Assembly (NCBI GenBank): GCA_036796255.1
Contig: DAIRDH010000070.1
Span: 1 to 15,166 of the forward strand
Source: T3Sed10-241 sp036796255
Lineage (GTDB): Bacteria > Bacteroidota > Bacteroidia > Flavobacteriales_D > Cryomorphaceae
Direction: 5' to 3'
DNA length: 15,166 bases
The number at the start of each line of letters is the position of its first letter. Positions within the stretch are counted from its first letter, which is position 1. Positions 6,731-14,767 of the stretch are shown piece after piece. A model generated the notes under the pieces. It was not told the DNA's origin, did no database searches, and was given only the letters and a program-made list of their open reading frames with translations. Both the position numbers and the translations under genes were made by a program.

Positions 6731-7657
6731 ATGATTGTATACCGCCCCAACAAGGCTTTTGTCAAAGACATTTTACATCTGGGCCGCAGCTATACCATGG
6801 TGAAAATCATGAGGGCTGTTTTGCTCATCGGGCTTTTCGCGACCGTGGTATGTGTGATTATGATGCAATACGGGCTGGAATCGATCGTGCAGCTTGACCG
6901 GAATGTTTTCAACTTTTTGGGAATTGTACTCAGCATTTTGCTGGTATTTCGCACCAATACCGCTTACGGACGATGGTGGGAAGGGCGCATCCAGTGGGGC
7001 GCTTTGGTAAACCATTGCCGCAACCTCGCCATACAGCTCAATGTGACCATACCTCAACAAGACAAAGAAAGCAGGCATGAACTGGGATTGCACATTGCCA
7101 ATTTCTGCCATGCCTTTACCTGGCACCTGCGCGATGGTGTTCAACTCGACAAGCTGATTGCCTTGAAGCCTGAGTATGCAGCGCTTTACAGCAAATCGGG
7201 CCATGTACCCAACCTGATATCCATGCAGATTCAAGCAAGGGTGGAAGCCCTGCACCGCAGCGAAGTCATTACCGGCTATGACCACATCAACATCAAGGTG
7301 CATACCCAGGCTTTGCTCGATATCCTGGGCGCTTGTGAGCGGATTAAAAAAACGCCCATTCCATTTTCATATGCCGTGTTTATGCGGCTGTTTATTCTGG
7401 CTTATTGCGCCCTCCTCCCCTTCAGCCTTGCCCACGACATGGGATATGCGGCAGTGGCCATTACCATGTTCGTTTCCTTTGCTTTTGTGGGAATACAGCT
7501 CATGGCCGAGGAGATTGAAGACCCCTTCGGTTTGGATTGCAATGATTTGCCTACAGGCGACATTTCGGACAACATCACCACGAATGTATTCGAGATTCTT
7601 GGACTGGAACGAGAGTCCATTGTTGCAGAAAAAGAAGACTACAGCAAAATTTTTTAG
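6731..7657 (+). CDS. Bestrophin-family membrane channel
   Basis: The 308-residue protein starts 7 bases after the previous stop, so it belongs to the same operon. The family is known for anion-permeable channels in eukaryotes and pentameric ion channels in bacteria. Recognised signatures are L-V-F-R-T-N-T-A-Y-G-R-W-W-E-G-R (71-86) followed by W-G-x-L-V-N-x-x-R-N-L-A, and the C-terminal E-E-I-E-D-P-F-G (260-267) with N-D-L. Predicted membrane segments lie near 27-47, 58-73, 218-235 and 237-258, with a soluble helical part between the second and third. The length fits bacterial bestrophins. The transported ion cannot be read from the sequence. Sharing an operon with a two-component redox-like module suggests membrane potential or ion flux is part of the response. 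Confidence 0.9.
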   Translation: MIVYRPNKAFVKDILHLGRSYTMVKIMRAVLLIGLFATVVCVIMMQYGLESIVQLDRNVFNFLGIVLSILLVFRTNTAYGRWWEGRIQWGALVNHCRNLAIQLNVTIPQQDKESRHELGLHIANFCHAFTWHLRDGVQLDKLIALKPEYAALYSKSGHVPNLISMQIQARVEALHRSEVITGYDHINIKVHTQALLDILGACERIKKTPIPFSYAVFMRLFILAYCALLPFSLAHDMGYAAVAITMFVSFAFVGIQLMAEEIEDPFGLDCNDLPTGDISDNITTNVFEILGLERESIVAEKEDYSKIF

Positions 7658-7678
7658 CGCATATTTCTGACGCCCTCC

Positions 7679-7709
7679 TTTGTAGTAAAAGGAAGATTTT
7701 GTAAACTTG
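7679..7709 (+). promoter_or_regulatory. Promoter of the small helical protein gene
   Basis: TTTG (7679-7682), 19 bases, then TAAACTTG (7702-7709): only one mismatch to TTTG-N19-TAnnTTTG. It lies just after the bestrophin stop and places the transcription start near 7716, upstream of the ATG at 7752. It overlaps an in-frame TTG at 7707, which argues against that codon as start. Confidence 0.6.
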
Positions 7710-7751
7710 AGAGCGAGAAATGGTTCTTGCCCCATCAAAACATACGAGGCC

Positions 7752-8234
7752 ATGATAAAAATGAGAGAAGCGTTCGAAAACCTGAGTGCAGATGAATTGA
7801 GGCAGCTGATGGATGCGCCTGCATGGATGGCACTCATGGCTGCCTACAGCACCGATGGACGATTGACCGATTCTGAGCGGGATGGCGCAATACGGCTTGC
7901 GCACGTGCGCAGCTTTACTGCACCCAAATCTATCCGAAGTTTGTACATAAAAATCAGCAAGGATTTTCCCCAGCGCCTGCTCAAGCTCAACAGCCGCCTT
8001 CCGGAAAAGAAGCAAGACAAGCTCACCTATATACGCGCCCAGGTGAAGTCTTCACATAAACTCCTTACCAAGCTGGACAGCGATGTGGCTGAAACACTTG
8101 AAGAAAATCTTAATTCTTTTTACAAGCACGTTTTCAATTCAGACAAAGGCTTCTTTCACTATTTCGCTTTGCCCGTATTCAGCAACCGACTTGAAAAGCA
8201 TGTGAGCGGATACAGGAAGCCACAACGCGTGTAA
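7752..8234 (+). CDS. Small, mostly helical protein of unknown function (TerB-like resemblance)
   Basis: The protein has 160 residues when started at ATG 7752; a second ATG at 7761 is also possible, and the upstream TTG at 7707 lies inside the promoter. I do not recognise a family with confidence. The N-terminal part (APAWMALMAAYSTDGRLTDSERDGAIRLAH) resembles the helix-acidic loop-helix pattern of TerB/DjlA-type domains, with D-G followed by E in the loop. The remainder is Lys/Leu-rich and predicted helical, with no signal peptide, membrane segment or cysteine. It follows the bestrophin gene on the same strand but has its own promoter, so a functional link to the operon is only possible. It faces the NYN gene convergently across 72 bases in which I see no convincing terminator. 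Confidence 0.7.
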   Translation: MIKMREAFENLSADELRQLMDAPAWMALMAAYSTDGRLTDSERDGAIRLAHVRSFTAPKSIRSLYIKISKDFPQRLLKLNSRLPEKKQDKLTYIRAQVKSSHKLLTKLDSDVAETLEENLNSFYKHVFNSDKGFFHYFALPVFSNRLEKHVSGYRKPQRV

Positions 8235-8306
8235 TTAATTTTAATCTGCTACCTCAGCCATACAGCAAGCCTTGACTTAAGTTATGGTGATTTTACCCTA
8301 AAGGGG

Positions 8307-9227
8307 TCATTCGATCAATTCCACGTTGATTGCTACGTCTTCGCCATCTTCGTTTTTGGTGATTTCAAATTGGACTTTATCTCCTGAATGTAAGTCGTTA
8401 AAATCGACCCCACTTAAATTCTGGTAGTGGAAAAAGAGGTTGTTGGGTGGAAACTTGATAAATCCGTAGCCCGTTTTCATGGAGAGAATTTCACTCACAT
8501 GAACACCTTCTTCACTGGCTTTTGACACTGCAAATTCGCGGTTGCCAACTGGCTTATTCTCTTTGGGCACAAAAAGACTATTGATTAAGTATTTGTCTTT
8601 GGCCACCCGGTTGTCGATGAGCTCGTGCATGGCAATGGGATAAGTCACCGTATTGAGTAAATCCTGGGAGGTGCGCGTAACGCGGTTGTTGCCAAAATCG
8701 TCGGTGAATTCAAAATCCCATGAAAGCAACATCACACTGCTGCCCAAAGTATTGAGCTTGCGGCAAAGTTGTACGTAATCGCCATCAGAGGCAATGAGTA
8801 CCACGACATCAAATCGTTTGTAAAAGGCCTGCTCGAAAGCCTCAAGCGCCAACCACACGTCGATGCCCTTCTCATAACGCACGCCCTGGGGTGAGCTCCG
8901 TACAGGCAAGTAATGCGTTGTAACACCCTCGTGCATCAGGATATCGTCGAATACGCGGTCGAAATAAAGTTGATTGCCCCGCTGGCTGGCTTCGCCTGCG
9001 GCAAGCCGGCCCCTGAAGTAGTGGGCATCTACAATCTGACAGTGGCGGTAACTGGTCTGGTCTCCTTCTGATTCGGCCACCTTGTGGCGTATAAAGTCAT
9101 GCAGACCTGCAATGCTTATCCTTGTTTTTCGATCGTGTACGTAGTTGTAATAATTGCTAACGTGTAAAAAATAGTTTCCATCGTAGAACACGCCAATCCG
9201 GCGAAGTTTGTTGTTTTTATAATCCAT
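8307..9227 (-). CDS. NYN-domain putative RNase with C-terminal cold-shock-like domain
   Basis: The 306-residue protein is soluble. Residues about 9-200 are a NYN (LabA/DUF88, PIN-like) domain: the first acidic residue D16 in VFYDGNYF, D123 in KGIDVWLALE and S147-D-G-D150 in LIASDGDYV form the expected metal-binding acidic set. Residues about 243-305 (SEILSMKTGYGFIKF, NLFFHYQNL, GDKVQFEI) match the cold-shock fold, in which G-Y-G-F-I and F-F-H correspond to RNP1 and RNP2. The combination suggests an RNA-binding endoribonuclease; catalysis is inferred from the residues only. The gene stands alone, with a -7 box at 9299-9306 and a 15-base palindrome in its leader. Confidence 0.85.
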   Translation of the reverse strand: MDYKNNKLRRIGVFYDGNYFLHVSNYYNYVHDRKTRISIAGLHDFIRHKVAESEGDQTSYRHCQIVDAHYFRGRLAAGEASQRGNQLYFDRVFDDILMHEGVTTHYLPVRSSPQGVRYEKGIDVWLALEAFEQAFYKRFDVVVLIASDGDYVQLCRKLNTLGSSVMLLSWDFEFTDDFGNNRVTRTSQDLLNTVTYPIAMHELIDNRVAKDKYLINSLFVPKENKPVGNREFAVSKASEEGVHVSEILSMKTGYGFIKFPPNNLFFHYQNLSGVDFNDLHSGDKVQFEITKNEDGEDVAINVELIE

Positions 9228-9272
9228 AATTCTAAATAGCTAAGAATAATTAAAGAACGATTTGCTGGTGGC

Positions 9273-9287
9273 AGCACTTTAAGTGCT
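9273..9287. repeat. Palindrome in the leader of the NYN gene
   Basis: AGCACTT (9273-9279), one central T, AAGTGCT (9281-9287): a perfect 7+7 palindrome just downstream of the predicted transcription start of the NYN gene. It could be an operator for a dimeric regulator or a small leader structure. Confidence 0.4.
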
Positions 9288-9298
9288 TATTTGCATTG

Positions 9299-9306
9299 CA
9301 AAGTTA
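9299..9306 (-). promoter_or_regulatory. -7 box of the NYN gene promoter
   Basis: On the minus strand TAACTTTG followed by CA matches TAnnTTTG exactly and lies about 72 bases upstream of the ATG at 9227. The nearest TTG upstream is only 14 bases away, so the -33 element is not clear. Confidence 0.5.
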
Positions 9307-9437
9307 AATAATTGTTCTTTCAACGTGAATTTTTGATGTTCTTAAATCCACTTACCCCAATTGGCTTCTTGCTGAATTAATTTCACATCAGGTCATTACA
9401 TAAAATGGACAGCACACCAAGTCGGTGAAAAACAAAA

Positions 9438-9468
9438 TTTGAATTTTCGCTTCTTAAGGTTACTTTTG
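9438..9468 (+). promoter_or_regulatory. Promoter of tRNA-Pro
   Basis: TTTG (9438-9441), exactly 19 bases, then TACTTTTG (9461-9468): a full match to the Bacteroidota housekeeping promoter. It sits 50 bases upstream of the mature tRNA, with a predicted start near 9475. Confidence 0.75.
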
Positions 9469-9476
9469 TCGCCCCA

Positions 9477-9504
9477 ATGGTCGTCCGCGCTTGTGCGGAA
9501 CCAT
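9477..9504 (+). other. Hairpin at the start of the tRNA-Pro leader
   Basis: ATGGT (9477-9481) pairs with ACCAT (9500-9504), and after a 2-base bulge TCCGC (9484-9488) pairs with GCGGA (9495-9499) around a 6-base loop. It would sit at the very 5' end of the precursor RNA, ahead of the RNase P site, and may stabilise or guide processing of the leader. Confidence 0.45.
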
Positions 9505-9518
9505 CCACACACACATAT

Positions 9519-9591
9519 CGGGGTGTAGCTCAGGTGGTAGAGTGCGCGTCTGGGGGGCGCGAGGTCGCAAGTTCAAGTCTTGTCACCCCGA
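9519..9591 (+). tRNA. tRNA-Pro (anticodon GGG)
   Basis: The full cloverleaf can be drawn. The acceptor arms CGGGGTG (9519-9525) and CACCCCG (9584-9590) pair perfectly, with A9591 as discriminator. The D arm is GCTC/GAGT. The anticodon stem is CGCGT/GCGCG with loop CTGGGGG, placing GGG at 9552-9554 after the invariant T. The T arm GCAAG/CTTGT encloses TTCAAGT. CCA is not encoded (CTA follows the discriminator), so it must be added after transcription. Anticodon GGG reads CCC and CCU proline codons. Three G-T pairs close the stems, without weakening the assignment. Confidence 0.95.
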
Positions 9592-9602
9592 CTAGAATGC
9601 TC

Positions 9603-9634
9603 AAAGGGCTGCCGGAAAAGGCAGCCCTTTTTTT
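9603..9634 (+). terminator. Rho-independent terminator after tRNA-Pro
   Basis: AAAGGGCTGCC (9603-9613) and GGCAGCCCTTT (9620-9630) form an 11-base perfect stem with loop GGAAAA, and the T-run continues to 9634. It closes the tRNA transcript. The acs gene ends at 9660 on the other strand, so the same hairpin may also serve it, although the T-run in that direction is only three bases. Confidence 0.85.
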
Positions 9635-9659
9635 ATGCCTCCTTAAATGATAAAGAATA

Positions 9660-11558
9660 TTACAGCGCCCCTTCCTTGATCTCGTCCACCACATCCGGAT
9701 CGAGCAAGGTCGAAGTGTCACCAAGGTTGGAAGTATCGCCTTCGGCCACTTTTCGTAATATGCGGCGCATGATCTTGCCGCTGCGGGTTTTGGGAAGTCC
9801 GCTTACAAACTGAATTTTATCCGGCTTGGCAATGCGGCCAATCTGAGCCACGACCGCTTCTACAATCTCCGCCCTGAGCTTGTCGGGATTCTCCGGCTTC
9901 TGTTTGGTGATCACATAGGCGTAAATGCCTTGGCCCTTGATGTCGTGCGGATAACCCACCACGGCGCTCTCAGCGACAATGTCGTCTTTGGAATTGATGG
10001 CATCTTCAATCTCTGCTGTGCCAAAACGGTGGCCTGATACGTTGATCACATCATCCACGCGGCCTATGATGCGGTACATTCCGTCCTCATCTCTGCGGGC
10101 ACCATCCCCAGTGAAGTAGTAACCTTTGTAGTGGCTGAAGTAGGTATTTTTACAGCGCTCGTGGTCGCCATAGGTGGTGCGCAGCATGCTGGGCCAGGGG
10201 TACTTGATGGCCAGGTAGCCTTCTTCGCCATTGCCTTCGATCTCATTACCTTCTTGGTCGAGCAGTACTGGCTGTATGCCCGGCAGCGGATAGCCGGCAT
10301 GGGCGGGCTTCATGGGGCTATGGGCCCCAAGTCCGGATATCATAATGCCTCCGGTTTCTGTTTGCCACCAGGTATCCACAATTGGGCACTTCTCTTTTCC
10401 CACGTGGATGTGGTACCATTCCCAGGCCTCTACGTTGATGGGCTCGCCTACAGTACCGAGCACTTTGAGGCTGTAGAGCCCGTAGCTCAACACGTGGTCT
10501 TCGCCTGCTGCCATCAGCGCGCGTATGGCGGTAGGAGCGGTATAAAATTGATTCACCCCGTGCTTGTCGCACACCTGCCAGAAGCGCCCTGGACTTGGAT
10601 AGGTGGGTACCCCTTCAAACATCAGCGTTGTGGTACCATTGAGCAATGGGCCATAAATAATATAGGTGTGACCGGTCACCCAGCCTATATCGGCGGTGCA
10701 CCAGTAAATATCGCTCTCGCTGGGTTGAAATACATTGGCAAAGCTGTAGCCCGCATACACCATGTAGCCGCCGCAGGTATGCACCACCCCCTTGGGCTTG
10801 CCGGTACTGCCTGAAGTGTAGAGGATGAAGAGCATGTCCTCGCTGTCCATAGGTTCAGCGGGACAGTGGTGGTTCACCTTGTCCATCTCCTCGTGTATCC
10901 AGAAGTCACGTCCCGGCTCCATGGGAACGGCCCATCGCGTGCGCTCGGCTACGAGCACCGTTTCCACGGAAGTGCAGCTTTTCAGGGCTTCATTCACCAC
11001 GCCCTTCACGGGAATTTCTTTGGTGCCCCGAAAGAGGCCATCGGCGGTAATCACCATTTTGCACTGACTGTCGTTGATGCGGTCAGCGAGTGCGCTGGCG
11101 CTAAAACCAGCAAAAACCACGCTGTGTACCGCGCCAATGCGGGCGCAAGCCAATACAGCGATGGTGAGCTCGGGAATCATGGGCATGTAGAGTGCCACGC
11201 GGTCGCCTTTCACAATGCCTTTGGCCTTGAGCACATTGGCAAAGCGGCACACATGCTCGTGAAGCTCGCGGTAGGTATAGCGCACAAAGCGCTCTTTTGG
11301 ATCATTCGGCTCCCAGATGAGGGCCAGCTTGTTGCCGCGTTTTTCGAGGTGGCGGTCAAGGCAATTCTCGGTGATGTTCATCTTGCCGCCTACAAACCAC
11401 TTGATGGATGGGGTGTCAAATTCCCATTCCACGGTTTTGTCCCATTGTTTTTTCCACTTATAATTGGCGGCAATGCCATCCCAGAATTCTTCCGGTTTGT
11501 CCACGCTGGCTGCATATTGCTCTTTGTATTCTTCGAAGCTTTTTATTTGAAAGTCCAT
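9660..11558 (-). CDS. acs: Acetyl-CoA synthetase (AMP-forming)
   Basis: The 632-residue enzyme activates acetate to acetyl-CoA through acetyl-AMP in the cytoplasm. It belongs to the ANL adenylate-forming superfamily. Visible motifs are the ATP-binding loop YTSGSTGKPKG (247-257), the core VDTWWQTETGG (394-404), whose tryptophan limits the pocket to short acids such as acetate, YYFTGDGARRDEDG, and the C-terminal PKTRSGKIMRR with Lys595, the residue acetylated in known Acs enzymes to switch activity off. The length is slightly below the usual 645-655. It starts 11 bases after the response regulator stop and is the last gene of the symporter / sensor / regulator cluster, which supports acetate rather than propionate as substrate. 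The long open frames on the opposite strand (10131-10814 and 10866-11639) are shadows. Confidence 0.96.
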   Translation of the reverse strand: MDFQIKSFEEYKEQYAASVDKPEEFWDGIAANYKWKKQWDKTVEWEFDTPSIKWFVGGKMNITENCLDRHLEKRGNKLALIWEPNDPKERFVRYTYRELHEHVCRFANVLKAKGIVKGDRVALYMPMIPELTIAVLACARIGAVHSVVFAGFSASALADRINDSQCKMVITADGLFRGTKEIPVKGVVNEALKSCTSVETVLVAERTRWAVPMEPGRDFWIHEEMDKVNHHCPAEPMDSEDMLFILYTSGSTGKPKGVVHTCGGYMVYAGYSFANVFQPSESDIYWCTADIGWVTGHTYIIYGPLLNGTTTLMFEGVPTYPSPGRFWQVCDKHGVNQFYTAPTAIRALMAAGEDHVLSYGLYSLKVLGTVGEPINVEAWEWYHIHVGKEKCPIVDTWWQTETGGIMISGLGAHSPMKPAHAGYPLPGIQPVLLDQEGNEIEGNGEEGYLAIKYPWPSMLRTTYGDHERCKNTYFSHYKGYYFTGDGARRDEDGMYRIIGRVDDVINVSGHRFGTAEIEDAINSKDDIVAESAVVGYPHDIKGQGIYAYVITKQKPENPDKLRAEIVEAVVAQIGRIAKPDKIQFVSGLPKTRSGKIMRRILRKVAEGDTSNLGDTSTLLDPDVVDEIKEGAL

Positions 11559-11569
11559 ATTGGGGGTTT

Positions 11570-11944
11570 TTATGAAGGGTTGAGTAAATTTTCAATTTCT
11601 TTGGTCAATTCACGGGTGGAGAAAGGCTTGAGCAGGTAAAGGTCGGCGCCCACTTCGTAGCCTTTTTCAATGTCGCTTTTTTTGCTTTTTGCCGTAAGGA
11701 AAATCACCTTGGGCACGCTGTCTTCGGCTGCCTTGAGCTTGGTACACACCTCATAGCCATCCACATCGGGCATCATGATGTCGAGCAGTACGAGGTCGGG
11801 TACTTCTTCCTCTGCTATGCGCAGGGCCTCGGAGCCATTGCGGGCTATGAATACCTCGTAGCCCTTCTTGCGCAGGAGGTATTCCAATGACATGAGGATG
11901 TTTACTTCGTCATCTACGATCAGTATCTTGTATTTGCTCGGCAT
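11570..11944 (-). CDS. Single-domain response regulator
   Basis: The 124-residue protein is a receiver domain only: acidic pair D11-D12 (ILIVDDE), phospho-acceptor D55 in LVLLDIMMPD, T84 (IFLTAK) and K106 (LLKPFS), all intact, and no room for an output domain. The frame is open upstream, but the ATG at 11944 gives a standard receiver start (MPSKYKILIVDDE). It overlaps the last 35 bases of the sensor kinase gene, so coupled translation and partnership are likely. CrbR of Gammaproteobacteria, which activates acs, carries a DNA-binding domain that is absent here; this protein must act by contact with another protein or as a phosphate relay or sink. Confidence 0.93.
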   Translation of the reverse strand: MPSKYKILIVDDEVNILMSLEYLLRKKGYEVFIARNGSEALRIAEEEVPDLVLLDIMMPDVDGYEVCTKLKAAEDSVPKVIFLTAKSKKSDIEKGYEVGADLYLLKPFSTRELTKEIENLLNPS

Positions 11945-14767
11945 ATTGGTGTTCACTTCTGTAAATAGGTAAGGTAAAAAGAACTTTGGTGCCTCCCGAA
12001 TCTGTGGAGGACTCAATCCATATCTCGCCCTGGTGCAGCTGTACAATGTTTTTGCAAATGGCCAGCCCGAGACCACTGCCGCTGGGCTTGCGGCGGGTTT
12101 GGTTGCGGGCCTGGTAAAATTTTTCGAATACATGCTCACGGTCGGCTGCCGGAATGCCGGGGCCATTGTCGCGCACGGTCACTTCAATCGAGTACTCATT
12201 TTGCTCCAGGCTGATGCCAATACGACCCTGTTCAGGATCACAAAATTTCAAGGCATTGCCCAAGAGGTTGTGCAACACCTGGCTAATGAGGTCAGCATCG
12301 ATGAGCGCAGGTGGCAAATGGTCTGGAAGGTCAAGCTGCAGGTGGGCATTGCGCTCGCGTGCCATGGCCTGGAGGTGGCCCGCCACATTTTGCACCAATA
12401 CACCCACATCAGCAGGTTGGAGCTGCAGGCGCTGGCTGCCGCTCTCGTACTTCTCCAGGTCGAGTACATTGCTGATGAGGCGCGTGAGGCGCTCACAATC
12501 TGAAATGATATTGGAGAGAAAGCGTTCGCGGTCTTCATCGGCCATGTTCACCTCGTCGTGGATGATTTCGGCTTGCATGCGGATGGCCGTGAGGGGCGTA
12601 CGCAGCTCGTGGGCCACGGTGTAGAGGAATTCGTCCTTGAGCTCGCCGAATTCCTGCAGGCGTTGGTTGGCCGCTTTGAGTTCCTCGCCGGCACGGCGCA
12701 GTTGCTCCGATTTTTGCTGTAAAGCACGGTTGAGCTCCAGCACCCGCTGGCTCTCTTCAAGGATGTCCACGATGCGGTCTATGCCCACCTCCTCCTCGCG
12801 CACCACGCTCGCGATGGCGATGCGCGCACTGGCGGGACCCACCACTTCACTGAGCAGCCTTTCGGCAAATGACACGAGGCGCCCATCCACCCTGGGATTG
12901 GCATTCAGGTCGATGCCGTTGAGCCTTGCGTAGCGGTTGAGCACCTCCTCCGTGGTTTTGTTTCCCAAAAATTTGATGAGTAGCGATTTGATATCCGGGT
13001 AGTGGGCCGTTCCTGAAAAAAGTCGCTCCGAAGCGTCGAAGCTGCCGCGCATCGCGAGCCTGAATACCTTGGCCTGGGCCGCGTCGAGGGCGCTCGTAGT
13101 GCTGTTTAAAGATACAAGCGCGAAGAGTACCGCATTTGCCGAAAGGCTTAAATACACTCCCGCACTCACGACCGACATACCCAGCGAGGCGGAGAGGTGC
13201 AGGGCATCAAACTGTGGCAATTCAATGCCCGTAATGCGATAAAATTCAGGCAGGATAAAGAAATAAGCCCATACCGCGAAGCCCGCGGCAATGCCCACAT
13301 AGGCGCCTTTGGCATTGGCCCGCGACCAGAAGAGCCCGCCGATGAATGCCGGTGAAAACTGTGCTACAGCAATGAAGGAGATGATGCCGATACTCACCAA
13401 ATCGTAACCCGCTGCGAGAAGGCGGTAGTACACGTAGGCCAGCAGCAGGATGACACCGATGGCCCAGCGCCGGCTGTGAAGCACGCGCACGGCGGCGTCG
13501 CTGCGGTCTTTCCAGGCCATTTGCGGAAGGATGANNNNNNNNNNNNNNNNNNNNNNNNNNNNNNNNNNNNNNNNNNNNNNNNNNNNNNNNNNNNNNNNNN
13601 NNNNNNNNNNNNNNNNNNNNNNNNNNNNNNNNNNAGCACGCGCACGGCGGCGTCGCTGCGGTCTTTCCAGGCCATTTGCGGAAGGATGATGTAGGTGCTC
13701 AGCATATTGCCTAGCGCCAGGGTGCTCACAATGATCATGGAGCTTGCCGCCGAGAGTCCGCCGATGAAAACGAAAAGCGCCGCCGCATCGCCGCCCACCA
13801 TGCTGCTCACGGAGAGGATGTGGTAATCGGCGGACGAATCGGGGCTGAGCAGCTGCCCGGCAAGTGCGATGGGCACCACGAAGAGGTTGATGAGCAGCAA
13901 GTACAGCGGAAAAAGCCACAACGCCTTGCGGATATTGCGGGTATCATTGACCTCCACCACGCCAATTTGAAACTGCCGTGGCAGCATGAGCATGGCGAGG
14001 GCCGATACGCTGAGCAAGGCTGTCCAGTCTTCGTAGCCTGTGTGCTTACTCAGGAGTCCATCTAGCGAACTGCTGAAATCGATGTCGCTGCTGCTGAGGT
14101 AATACACTGCGATGCCTCCTGCCACCAGAAATGCCAGCAACTTCACCACGCCTTCTACGGCAATGGTGCCGAGCAGGCCGGGCTTGGGCCCCGAGCTGCG
14201 CACGTAGCGCGTACCATAAATGATGGTGAACAGGCACATGATGGCGGTAATGTACAATCCGGGATCGCTCCAGAGGTTGGGGATGCCACTTGCCTGCACG
14301 GTATCGAGCTCAGCGAGGTACACATAGCTCTCAGTCACTGCTTTGATCTGCAAAGAAATATACGGAAGCACCCCAAGTAGGCAGAGCACCGCCACAAAGC
14401 GGCCTATTCCCGGACTTTTGCCATAACGGCTGCTGAGCAGGTCGGCCAGCGAGCCGATACCCTGGGCTTTTTTAAGCTCGATGAGCCTACCGGCCAAAGG
14501 CCACCAGATGAACATCACCAGGGTGGGCCCGAGGTAAATCAAGAGAAAATCGAAGCCGTGGGTGCTCACCCTACCTACACTTCCGTAAAATGTCCAGGCG
14601 GTGCAATATACCGCCAGGCTGAGGGCATACACATAAGGCCAGTGCTTGCGCAATTTGCCGGCAAGGGCTGTATTGTTGTGGAATGGCGCCACGCGCTCAA
14701 ACCATTGCGCCACCAGGAAGAGTAGCACCAGGTAAGCCATGCCTGTAATGATGAGCGCCAGAGTCAT
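11910..14767 (-). CDS. Symporter-STAC-histidine kinase fusion, CrbS/CbrA-like (interrupted by an assembly gap)
   Basis: After collapsing the false duplication at 13480-13689 the frame is continuous, about 900 residues. The N-terminal ~500 residues are a multi-span sodium:solute symporter (SSF) domain (segments such as LALIITGMAYLVLLFLVAQWF and ALFVFIGGLSAASSMIIVSTL). Residues about 548-612 resemble the STAC linker (RLVSFAERLLSEVVGPASAR), followed by a coiled coil at about 617-655 with no PAS domain evident. The kinase core has H-box VAHELRTPLTAI with His668, N-box HNLLGNALKF, G1 DNGPGIP and G2 GSGLGLAI. The start was set at the ATG at 14767, which overlaps the stop of the preceding small gene (ATGA); an ATG 33 codons earlier would run over that gene. 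SLC5-STAC kinases couple sensing of a small carbon compound to phosphorylation; acs next door suggests acetate. Confidence 0.88.
13480..13689. other. Scaffold gap with duplicated flanks (assembly artefact)
   Basis: 100 Ns at 13535-13634 are flanked by identical 55-base blocks, 13480-13534 and 13635-13689 (both begin AGCACGCGCACGGCGGCGTC and end GGAAGGATGA). Removing 155 bases (one block plus the Ns) joins the two partial kinase frames exactly in register, giving ...NMLSTYIILPQMAWKD and then AAVRVLHSRRWAIG without a break. The gap therefore most likely represents unmerged overlapping contig ends, not missing sequence. Confidence 0.9.

Noticed and set aside
7707..7751. An upstream TTG start at 7707 for the small helical protein.
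   Set aside because: The codon lies inside the -7 box of the promoter, so it would not be transcribed; the ATG at 7752 is preferred.
8235..8306. A bidirectional terminator between the convergent genes, based on ACCC/GGGT at 8295-8307.
   Set aside because: The stem is only 4-5 bases and is followed by no T-run on either strand.
9591..9600. A phage or element attachment site at the 3' end of tRNA-Pro.
   Set aside because: No second copy of the tRNA end, no integrase and no change in gene content appear downstream; a normal terminator follows.
10131..11639. Long open frames on the plus strand opposite acs (10131-10814, 10866-11639).
   Set aside because: They lie wholly or mostly antisense to a clear acetyl-CoA synthetase, match no family I know, and are expected from GC-rich codon usage.
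13394..13919. Two overlapping broken genes or a programmed frameshift in the sensor kinase.
   Set aside because: The frame change is produced entirely by the 100-base N spacer and the 55-base duplicated flank; collapsing these gives one frame.
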